A DNA stretch of 64,000 nt from Kappaphycus alvarezii (taxonomy: Eukaryota > Rhodophyta > Florideophyceae > Gigartinales > Solieriaceae), in contig NADL03000655.1 of assembly GCA_002205965.3 (NCBI GenBank), forward strand, positions 744,001 to 808,000, in the 5' to 3' direction. Below the pieces are notes generated by a model. The model was not told the DNA's origin. It saw only the letters and a program-made list of their open reading frames with translations, and did not search any database. Each line of letters opens with the position of its first letter. The first letter of the stretch is position 1. Positions 52,640 to 61,199 of the stretch are shown piece by piece. Both the position numbers and the translations under genes were made by a program.

Positions 52640-54085
52640 TTCTGTCAGCAACGTAAGTAGTTTACATTTCGAGCCCCTCAAACGTCTATATAGAGTACCC
52701 CTGGCCTGACTCCATGTCAAGAACACTTTACATAGACCGCAGGGGAGCACTAAATGCAAACTAAATGCAAACTAGGTACGTTGCTGACAGAATACTACTG
52801 GACGTGTTACTGCACTTCGCTGACAATACAGGTGTACATGCCACGTACTAATTCAACCCTAACAATTGCACCTTGTGTAACTCTTGCGCACAACAACGGG
52901 CACAACTGAATAATCAACTTTAAACTGCTTTGGACTGACACAATTTCAAATAATAACTCAATATATCAAAAAAATCCTTTTTTTAAAAATCAACTGCCCT
53001 TCTGTGCTACTCCACCATGTCTCCTCATAATCCTTCACGCAAAATTGGGTACTGATCATTCAATCGGCAACTATATCTTCAAAAAGGGCAATCCTTAGAA
53101 GTTCATAAGAAGTAGGTAGAAACCTAAGAAGTGCCTAAGAAGTAGGTTTGCTCCTTTTGGTGGAATAATTGGAGAGTGGGTGATCAGTACCCAATCGAAC
53201 GTGTGGGGGTGTAAAAGGCCGTCGTGGAGAAGCACGGAAGGGCAGTTGAGGCCTGCAAAAGTCGAATAAAGGACAAAGACGCTAGGAGGAAGAGAACTAA
53301 GGATGGAAAGAACCAAAAAATTTCAAGAACGGAAGCTGTGAAAGGCGCCACTCGCTGGGCAAATGAAGCGGTCAAGGACATGCTACAGGCTGTAAGGCTA
53401 GTGGAGGGGTGGAACAATACGCTGCAGTGGTATGTGAGAAGAGGCAGTCAGGAGACCAGATTCTTGACGCAAGAGAGGTACTTGAAGCCGCAGATTATAC
53501 GTTTTTGGTAGCAAAAAGTGCAGTAGCACGCATGACAAGGTTAGAAGGGACCATATTGAAGCAAGTGAAACGCTCTTGGGATCGAATTGAATTGGTGGAG
53601 GATAATAAAAACGTTGAGCTCGTTGTGGAAGTGCCTGGCATGCAAAGAGGGTGGCTGGCAAGTCAGGTGGGAGTGGATGAGCTACAGTAGAACAAATTGG
53701 CAAGTATGATTGAGAAATGCAAAAGGACATCGAAGAAGTAGAGAATGCCAGTCAGAAATCATCAAGTTCAGGGATTGCGCGTGATTAAGACGTGAACTTG
53801 GAGTCTGAATGTGAAAGTGCAATTTTTTACGTTTTAATTTTTGTTATTTTTGAGTTTTGATTTGAAATTGTGTCGGGCCGAAGCTGTTTTAAGTAATTTT
53901 TTTTGTACACGAGGAGTGCACAAGGTGCGATTGTTAGGGTTCAATTAGTACGTGGCATGTACACCTGTATTGTCAGCGAAGTGCAGTAAAACGTGCAGTA
54001 GTATTCTGTCAGCATCGTACCTAGTTTGAATTTAGTGCTCCTCTGAGGTCTATATAAAGTGATTCTGAACTGGTGTCCAGATTCA
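52640..54085. mobile_element. Element with long inverted repeats and a left hairpin
   Basis: About 52720-52890 and 53910-54080 are inverted copies: ...CAAACTAGGTACGTTGCTGA, CAGAATACTACT, CACTTCGCTGACAATACAGG, TGTACATGCCACGTACTAAT and CAACCCTAACAATTGCACC on the left recur in reverse complement on the right. The left arm itself folds back: 52641-52712 (TATTCTGTCAGCAACGTA ... GTCTATATAGAG) pairs with 52720-52790. The right end carries GTCTATATAAAG, the left TATATAGAG. A second inner inverted pair (TTGGGTACTGATCA at 53045; TGATCAGTACCCAA at 53180) bounds a short loop. No TSD identified. Confidence 0.65.
53224..53690 (+). CDS. Coiled-coil-like ORF inside the inverted-repeat element
   Basis: Two overlapping frames. 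53224-53511 is Lys/Arg-rich, then VKDMLQAVRLVEGWNNTLQW. 53409-53690 is helical (AREVLEAADYTFLVAKSAVA; TILKQVKRSWDRIELVEDN). A one-base frame change near 53410-53450 could join them. I recognise no transposase motif. Low Cys and high charge suggest a coiled coil, possibly a structural or DNA-binding accessory. Unassigned. Confidence 0.4.
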
Positions 54086-54179
54086 GAGAGGCATCAGTGA
54101 TTGCGTGACAAGCAACCTGATCCGTGCTTTATAGCTGCATTAAGAAGTTGTAACAGCACAGTACTGTACAGTACAGAAC

Positions 54180-54445
54180 AGCGTACGCAGACTTCAACCA
54201 CTTGCACACTATCCATGCTTCCTGCGCGGGTAGCACAAATCTTTCGCCGCCTTGCTTCCTTCGATACTTCCTGTCGCGGTTCCTCCCCTCAACAGGAGCT
54301 TTGCGAATTCATTACTTGTTTTGCATTTAGTCGCCAAGTGACGCGGGCACGAGAAGTTTCCAACCGCCGCCTGCATTCGATGTTAATTTCTGAATTCTAT
54401 CCGCACTTTTCCTGTACGGCTCGTAAAGATCTACCACCCGCCAGC
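54180..54445 (+). pseudogene. Non-LTR C-terminal fragment and 3' tail
   Basis: CTTTCGCCGCCTTGCTTCCT, CAACAGGAGCTTTGCGAATT, then TTAATTTCTGAATTCTATCC and AAAGATCTACCACCCGCC parallel the 24.9-25.13 kb end and tail. Confidence 0.6.
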
Positions 54446-54499
54446 CTCATGGCCGCTGTAAAGCATTGATTCACTGACCCTGACTATCTTAACCCCCAC

Positions 54500-55350
54500 C
54501 TTATCGCCGTAATCCTCGTATTGCCCTCCGCAGCTACGTCGCACTCCTTCCTGAGCACCTCCGTCCCCCGGCTATTGAGGTTTGTGCCCTGGACCTAGCC
54601 GCTCTAGAACCCGAAAATGTTGGCCAACTCACCGATCTCCCGTTCACTCCCTGGTACAGATACTGCAAGCCACCGAGGCGTATATACTGGAGGATGGCCC
54701 CTAGAACGCCCACCCTTACGGGACCACGGCGATGTAACCGTCCGTCGACGCGCTCGCCGCAACTCCCTGCTCTCCCGACACCTCCGCATCACTCAGCGCC
54801 TATCCCTCATTTCCAAGGTCCATATCGATGTCTGATCAGTTAAGAAATATCTTCCAACAGTAAAACACCCAAACGTTCCCCCCCGTTAAGCAGCCCCGAA
54901 ATCTTGACCTCCCCACTTTCGAGAACTTGGCGGTCCCGATCCGTCGCGCCCTTAGCCGGACCTTAATGAACCCCGAGATGACCACGCCTCGACATTCAAG
55001 TTTGGCTACGGCGTTGTGCACCGGGATACCGCCTGAAGTGAATGAATAATTGCACCAGTGCTACAGTAATTTAGAGTTATCAATATAACCGGTGCTACCA
55101 CGTGTCTAACCCTAAGTTCGGAGAGACAACATTTTTTTGAGTTTTTCATTATATTTGCGAGCAAACAGGCCGATCCCATGTGCATACAGTTTCTGTGGGA
55201 GCCTCTTACAGAACAAACCACTCTGTACCGTGAAAACTAGAATTACAGTTCGGGATGCCGACAAGTACAGAATCGTTCTCGGCATTACATTAGACAGGCA
55301 ACAGTATCTGCCTCGAAATTTGTCTTTACAGAAACTAGTATTGTAAGGAA
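54500..55350. other. Mostly unassigned; element tail at 54.84-54.90 kb
   Basis: GAAATATCTTCCAACAGTAA followed by CACCCAAACGTTCCCCCC is an element 3'-tail motif also seen at 20.58, 20.85 and (inverted) 22.78 kb. Otherwise no recognisable gene. Confidence 0.35.
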
Positions 55351-55357
55351 AAACCAA

Positions 55358-55813
55358 ATGACCCTTACAGGACACCTCTTCTGTAAGGAGGATGAAAAAG
55401 CGCCGAGCGCCAAGCCAAAACGGCAGTCCCAAAAGCGAAAAAACCTACTGTACTGTATAGCAGTTGTTATAACCGTAGCATCATTCTGCGAGAATCATAG
55501 ACTCCGAGGGCACGAGAAACTCAACGAACCGAATGCGGTTGCGCACCGGCCAAAAAGCTACGCAGAAGCGGAGGCATATCTCCTCGAGTTTATCCGACGG
55601 CACCACCCCTACTTCCCCGACGGAGATGGCGGTCTTCCGGAAAAATTCACGCCAGCCAGTCTCGCTGCCAAGCCCTACAATGCACATTGCAGTTTATATC
55701 GAGACTGTTACGAGTCTGCAGCAAATTTCGTAAGGAAAGATGGACAATGGAACACACATCCAAACTCCGCGACGCACCCGGAAGCTGATGTCCGGCGAAG
55801 GATCCGCCCTTGA
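55358..55813 (+). CDS. Hypothetical single-pass membrane protein (N-terminal part)
   Basis: 151 codons from an ATG. A basic N-terminus (KPKRQSQKRKN) is followed by one hydrophobic span (LLYCIAVVITVASFC, residues about 31-45), then a soluble domain with YAEAEAYLLEFIRRHHPYFP and YNAHCSLYRDCYESAANFV. The layout is that of a type II membrane protein, as in Golgi enzymes, but I recognise no family. Codons give a domain-like sequence with regular aromatic residues, so it may be a true host gene. The stop at 55811 comes just before a non-LTR fragment in another frame, so the 3' end may have been lost. Confidence 0.4.
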   Translation: MTLTGHLFCKEDEKAPSAKPKRQSQKRKNLLYCIAVVITVASFCENHRLRGHEKLNEPNAVAHRPKSYAEAEAYLLEFIRRHHPYFPDGDGGLPEKFTPASLAAKPYNAHCSLYRDCYESAANFVRKDGQWNTHPNSATHPEADVRRRIRP

Positions 55814-55819
55814 GCGTAC

Positions 55820-55983
55820 TTAAAAACGCCAGCTGTGCCTTTCTCACTGCCTACCAGTTTGAGGTCAGCCGATCGTTCAACGAAATGCGGACGGGAATGC
55901 TACGGCGCCGTCCGGGAGTTTGCGTCTTCGGCGAAACTGCATCACTGCGGTGCGCAGTATACAACAAATAGATGGACCATTCA
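55820..55983 (+). pseudogene. Non-LTR superfamily copy, left part (interrupted by Harbinger)
   Basis: NASCAFLTAYQFEVSRSFNE then a LRRRPGVCVFGETASLRCAV-type stretch leads to the first finger residues (C-x2-Y where others have C-x2-C) and an in-frame TAG, then MDHS. The Harbinger element cuts the codons here. Rejoined at 59002 it continues GDHSAEICHRG, completing the C...H...C finger. Confidence 0.6.
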
Positions 55984-56024
55984 GGGCAAGGCTAGCCGTT
56001 TGCCCAAACCTAGAAATTTTTCTC
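55984..56024. repeat. Harbinger left terminal inverted repeat
   Basis: GGGCAAGGCTAGCCGTTTGC...; pairs with 58957-58998. Confidence 0.85.
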
Positions 56025-56134
56025 CAATTGTCACGTTCTGATTGGTGCTGTGAAGTCCGCAATTGCGCAAGGTATCCGTAATAGGACATTCATACCCAAA
56101 ACGCGAGAGATGTGAAGGCAGGGTGCTGGCAGCC

Positions 56135-57220
56135 ATGGAGGAGACTTGAACTTCATCGTCGGATGATGCAGTTACTGCCGTTTCTTGCGTCTTACTTCCC
56201 TCCACCTACGTGATAGCGAATGGTGCCACGAAGAGATGCTTCTCTGTATCAAGACACGGCAAAAGGGGTAATAGAAACATAGGTCGTGTTGAAGGCGCAA
56301 AGAAACTAGTTGAAGACTGTTTCAAGCGTTCAGATCCAGAGAAGCCAATTTTCGCATCTGCAGAATTTGAAAGGCGCTTCACTGTTTCACGAATTATCTA
56401 TGAGCGAATTCGAGCTATCGTTTGTAGCCTTGATAAATACTTTATTGAAGCAAATGACTGCTGTAGACGTCCAAGCTCCACCTCCGATCAAAAGCTTTGC
56501 GCTGCGCTGCGAATGCTCATTTCTGGAGCAGCAGCTAACAACTTGGTACACTATTTTAGAATGTACGGGCACTAATTCTACAATCTATGAAGCGCTGTTG
56601 CTCATTTATAATCGAAGGTTTCCGAGATGAGTATCTTCGCAGACCGAACTGCAGTGGCAGTGCAATTATTGAATCTGACTTTGCTGAACTAAGGTTTCAC
56701 GTTTTTTGGGGGATTTTCGACTGGTGTGGCTGGGAGTGGGCAAAGTGCCGGTGGTATACCAAGGACAGCATACTGGGAAAGAAGGAAAGCCCACATTACG
56801 GCTTGAAGCTGCCTGTGACGATAAACTGTGGGTGTGGCATGTTCTATTTTGAATACCAGGAGCAAAAAATGATAAGTCTATAGTCAACAAAAGCAACTTC
56901 TTTAACGAAATCAGGACTGGCAACTGGCCCCCTGTCAAGCCTAGGGTGAATATTTGTGGTACGGTTATAGATTGGTTTTACTTTCTTGCTGATGGAAGAT
57001 ACCCAAAATTCCGCATCTTTGCAAAGCCAAACCCTGATCAGAAATAGCTTAAGCCAAGATTTATACTGGGCGCACGCGTCTGTTCGGAAGGGCGTAGAAA
57101 GGTTGTTTGGGTTTATTCAGTTTGAGATACTCGCAGTCCCGGCTCGGTTGTGGATCCGTCAGAGTTGAATGGTATCTTTCTAGCTTGTGTCATTACTCAC
57201 AATATGATTGTGGAATAACG
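56135..57220 (+). pseudogene. Harbinger transposase (DDE_Tnp_4 type), broken
   Basis: ATG 56135 is in frame with the main open part but followed by TGA at 56147. HGKRGNRNIGR and RRFTVSRIIYERIRAIVCS (helical N-terminal domain), KLCAALRMLISGAAANNLVH, then in other frames DEYLRRPN, IFDWCGWEWAKCRW (first Asp), IPGAKNDKSIVNKSNFF (second Asp), FLADGRYPKFRIFAKPN, ASVRKGVERLFGFIQFEI (Glu) and ITHNMIVE at the C-terminus. The D-D-E positions are recognisable. At least three frameshifts and two stops. The transposase would cut and paste the element together with the Myb-like partner. Confidence 0.82.
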
Positions 57221-57581
57221 CGGATACAACGGCACAGCAAAATTTCGTATGAGCCCTGAGGAAGTGCATACAGTTCCAACGTCGTACTGTAATCGCCAAA
57301 TTCGGGCAGACTGTATCTACCAGCAGGCATAAACATGGCGTTCAGAAAGAACGGGATTGAAAGGCCTTGAAGATCACAATGAGGTACTACTTGCTTTAAT
57401 GGAAAACATTTGGAACACGCATGGGAACCAATAACAGTAGGAAGTGGAATGACATGACAAATAAAATGAGTAAAATCCTTCCTCCTTTCTAAGCACGTTT
57501 AATGCGGTCGGTGGCAACAGCTCTTTGATAATTAAATGAATTTTGCCCCACATAAGAATTTCACGACAGTTCGAAGGAACT

Positions 57582-58611
57582 CTAGTTTTGTGCCAGTTGT
57601 TGTCCGTTGTGTGTGGCCACCCCTGCAGGGTCTCTGGTAGCATCGGTAATAAGCTCAGCGACTGGAATATAATTAACACCCTTTGTATTGTGCTTCTCAA
57701 TAATCGTATCATCAGCTAGGCGGACGTTGGTGACCGCATCTGAGGGTGCACATGCAACTACACCGTAGCGAGGTAACTCCGCAGCTCGTTGTGAAGATGA
57801 CATAGAGAGAATATCTATTAGCCGTTTGCTCAATAATATAGCTAGTTGTGGACGTTCGTCTTCAGGTGCGACAGATCCCGGTCCGTTAAGAGCTTTAGCG
57901 ATCTCCCACTCCATTTTTTCTCGTTCAAATTCAAATGTCTCACGCAGCAAATATCTTTTCCACTCAGCATTCGAACACAACATTTTTCAACTATTAACAT
58001 ACACTCGGCAACACTTGTGCTTTCGGATCTATTTGCTTTCGTTTTGGCCTCTTCCTTGCGCATTTTTTTTCGCTGCCTTCTTCCCCAAGGACGGGGCATC
58101 TTTGGTCCCGATGACGCAGAAATATCGATGCCGGTGGCGACCAGAAGTGTAGTAGTGCTTTGTATAAAGTGGAATGACTCCCAGTGTTTGAACGGTTTTG
58201 CTATGTAATTGTTGGAATTTCGGAGGCAGTAGTACATGTGAGAGGCTGAAACTTCTCCATCACTGTACAGCAGTGAGGCACACCAAAGTAATTCATCATC
58301 TGTGGGTCCGGGTGAGATTTCTTCCATAGAATCGATCAACGCAACCCTTAAACTTTGAGAAACTCTCTTCGCAATTTATCCTTTTGCTTTTGGCATGCCG
58401 TCGATGATGTACCGTCCCATCTCCTTGAGTCACATTCACCTTTATCGCGGGTTGTGCATGCATCAGATGGACGGCGTGAATCAACAATAAACTTCGCGCG
58501 GATCCGGCGACCCATTTCTGCGGACGTCATACTTGAGCCTGTGACTGGATCACAGCAATCGACGGAAGCTACTCTAGAAAGAGCAGCGTTTTCATTTTCC
58601 GACCACGACAA
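57582..58611 (-). pseudogene. Harbinger Myb/SANT-like DNA-binding protein, broken
   Basis: ATG 58611 begins MSWSENENAALSRVASVDCC, a SANT/Myb-like trihelix with AEMGRRIRAKFI and STACQKQKDKLRREFLK. It continues FKGCVDRFYG, then in other frames SHMYYCLRNSNNYIAKPFKH and IQSTTTLLVATGIDIS, a basic RRQRKKMRKEE region and a C-terminal helix (LRETFEFEREKMEWEIAKAL). In PIF/Harbinger elements this second protein helps import the transposase and bind the ends. Breaks at about 58350, 58300 and 57970. It converges with the transposase; about 360 bp separate the stops. Confidence 0.75.
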
Positions 58612-58956
58612 TCCTTTGCCTTTTCCTTGAGCAATTTCATCGGGATTTTTCCTGCTTGCAGTTCAAAAGCAGTTCCCGACAGAGTAGATTGAGTTGGAGT
58701 AGCTATCTCGTCAAAAAAGGTTAAACAGAATGGGTGAGATGCTAGGATGGACTGACGTGAGTGGGATGGAGATGTCGACGGGTGTGGATATGCCTGTTAT
58801 GGTTGTTGCGGTACGGTAATACTGCCAGTTTCGCGCCATAATTTTTTGGGATAGCTGTCGAAAAATGTTTTCTTTTGGTCGAAGTTATTCCTTTTAGTCG
58901 AGGTTTTATGTTTTAGACGACACCGCTAGGGCCCATGTTTGCGCAAAAAATCGCGC

Positions 58957-58998
58957 AAAAGAAATTTTCTGTTTTTGGGACAACGGCTAGTCATGCCC
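58957..58998. repeat. Harbinger right terminal inverted repeat
   Basis: GAAATTTTCTGTTTTTGGGA then CAACGGCTAGTCATGCCC; complement of the left end. Confidence 0.85.
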
Positions 58999-59001
58999 TC
59001 A

Positions 59002-59490
59002 GGAGATCATTCTGCCGAAATTTGTCACAGAGGTCTGAGATTGGCCAACCGTCACAACGCTGGGTTGCGAGAACTGTGTCTACAGACGTTCAAGGCAGCA
59101 GAAGTCGGCGTCAAGAAGAGGGAAAGTACTTCATTCCAGACTATATGCGCACCCACAGCCATTCTAGTGTATCCGCGGCCTGTTGCCAGGATTAACTTGC
59201 CTCCTCTTCCAGTGGCATACGAAATCTCATTTAAGTCACCATTTTGAGATAAGATGATGTGCATGGAAGCAATTGAATCGCAAGCTGTTGATCGCAAGCT
59301 GTTGCAAATGCAGCCGAAAAGCAGATGTTGAGGGATCTAGACAGCAAAGTTGCCACCATTCCGCGCGAGGTAATGCCCGGGAGATCAAGACTCGCATGGA
59401 ATCGCTAGTATTCGACTCGCTGGGGCCACAATTCTCCACGACTTCCGAGTTCATCGAACTACGCGACCGCTGTCGCGATTCGCAGTAGAT
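59002..59490 (+). pseudogene. Non-LTR superfamily copy, right part
   Basis: GDHSAEICHRGLRLANRHNA then GLRELCLQTFKAAEV gives the finger end and RHN box. LPVAYEISFKSPF is the xDVTxxSP block. After a break RIKTRMESLVFDSLGPQFST is the C-terminal LVFDSLG block, stop at 59488. It continues the left part at 55.82-55.98 kb. Confidence 0.65.
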
Positions 59491-59499
59491 GCTGAGGAG

Positions 59500-60780
59500 T
59501 AGGGGTGTGTCTGGTTCGGCGGAAAATTGAACTACGCCATCTGGATGCTCGCGCGTACTCTGTCATGGGTAGAGCTCGGCACTAATAAAGACCTTAGTCA
59601 CTCAATTAAACTGATTACTTGTAAGTAATCCTCAGTTGCCTTTTTATACACAGATGATAAAAGCAGTGCAACAGCCTTGTCTCGACCGCATAGCATAGAC
59701 AATGTGGACTTGGGCTTAAGTCCCTAAGCTTTTGATTTAGCCCAAGTGAAACACACATACAGGAATTTCCAAAAAAATGGTGTGGTTTTAGAGTTTTGAA
59801 GGGCTACTGACTTTAGTAGACTAGACATACAGTATACTTATTCCTACACCTAGTAGAATTAAAGCTTAGAATGAATATTTGCGCCGTATGGTTTCTAAGA
59901 ATCACATAATTCAAATAATATGCTACATACAAAAGCTAGTCAGAACTACACCATAGATTCTAAACCCCCTTTTCAACTGAACGGTACTTATAGAAAATTT
60001 TTAGCCGTTGTAAGGAGATGATTGTTGCCGAAATGAAGTACAGTGAAGATAGGAAAGGATGAAACAGATAAGTTCACTCACTGAATTTATGTCAAATTCT
60101 GTCTGCTTGATGGCTGGTTTTAAGAAGCCTTCTAGAGGCTGCATCACTCCCACACACCCTAATCACTGTGCCTTTTTATAGGGGTAAATCGTCAGGAGAA
60201 GACATACTCAGAAAGAATTACCCCACAAGGAGGTGCTGCGAGCGATAAAAGTGCTACCGTGGTATAGTTGAACGAAAAAAAAGGGTTGGGCAAGTACGAT
60301 AGTTGAGAGGGCTACAAGCAAGTATAGAAGGGTCAGGGTCTACCACTAAAACTCTGTGACAAGCGTAAGAAAAATGGATCTTGAGTCTGAAGTTGACTCT
60401 CAGCTTTCTACTACTCGGGACTTGGCTTGAAGTTGTCTGCTGACTGGTTTGAACCCCACAAAAGGGAGCAGTTTGGTCAGCTTATTTAGACTTTTTGGCT
60501 AAGCCTAAAGTCTCAAAAAAACATACTAAGAACCATGAAATGCATCAATTGGATTCGTGTGAACGAGAAAGACTAACAGCAGATACTATCAGGATAAATA
60601 TCTGGATTTCTTCCGTAATATCTCAGTCCTCTAGATCAGAGCCAAACAGTGAAACCAAAATATCAATTCCACCCAAGCAGTCCCCACAAATATCCGCGAA
60701 CGGCATAGAATCTCCATTGCCTCCTGGGAAGTATCTAGACCACTGAAGATGCCCCCGTCCGGTTCCAGAGTAGGGACCAC
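59500..60780. other. No recognisable gene, AT-rich
   Basis: Short unassignable frames. CTAAG.TTTTGATTTAGCCC and similar stretches suggest decayed repeat, but no second copy is seen. Confidence 0.35.
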
Positions 60781-60789
60781 CTGGTCCAT

Positions 60790-61172
60790 ACTTTGCGGCC
60801 ATCTCCCCACTATTCAAGCACATTCCATGTCTCTCTACCCCTCATCCCCTCGTCCTCCTCTTCATCCTTCTCTTCATCATTGTCAGAAGAGTCAGAAATA
60901 ACGATTACTCCCAGTATCCCTTCGTTCCCCATGGGAGCTCCCCCACCGTTATACACTAGTGGCTCCCACGGGTCCACTCAGTCCTCCTTTTCATCCTCCC
61001 TTTCCTCCTCTTCCTCTACCTCCTCTTCCTCTACCTCCTCTTCCTCCTCCACCTCCTTTGCCTCTTCTGCCTGCTCGAAGCAGTTACGGTGGACCCACTC
61101 TCGTACGTGTTCCCGGTCCATTCTTGTACAGTAGTCATCGTAATCGGTTGGAACATTTGCCATCAGGGCCAT
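60790..61172 (-). CDS. Possible acidic low-complexity ORF (frameshifted)
   Basis: From ATG 61172, MALMANVPTDYDDYCTRMDR then a Glu tract (EEEEVEEEEVEEEEERED) to a stop at 60978. A neighbouring frame continues with GNEGILGVIVISDSSDNDEE and another acidic run to a stop near 60820. The underlying DNA is a TCC/TCT-rich tract on the plus strand, which also gives an open Ser-rich frame, so the length may be compositional. It could be a decayed gag-like or host acidic protein. I do not recognise it. Confidence 0.25.
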
Positions 61173-61199
61173 AGCGTTGAGGGGACGGTTTGGCGATGA

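Larger units (their letters stand above)
55981..59001 (+). mobile_element. PIF/Harbinger DNA transposon with both ends, TSD TCA
   Basis: The element is 55984-58998 (3,015 bp). The left end GGGCAAGGCTAGCCGTTTGC and then CCAAACCTAGAAATTTTTC is mirrored on the right (complement GGGCATGACTAGCCGTTGTC; CCAAAAACAGAAAATTTC), about 40 bp of TIR with several mismatches. It is flanked by TCA on both sides (55981-55983, 58999-59001), a 3-bp duplication as in this superfamily, where TWA is usual. Inside are a DDE transposase (plus) and a Myb/SANT-like protein (minus), convergent, the two-gene plan of PIF/Harbinger. Both are frameshifted, so it is non-autonomous now. Confidence 0.88.

Noticed and set aside
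60793-61134. Plus-strand Ser-rich open frame
   Set aside because: Consists of TCC/TCT triplets opposite the Glu tract; low complexity makes all frames open.
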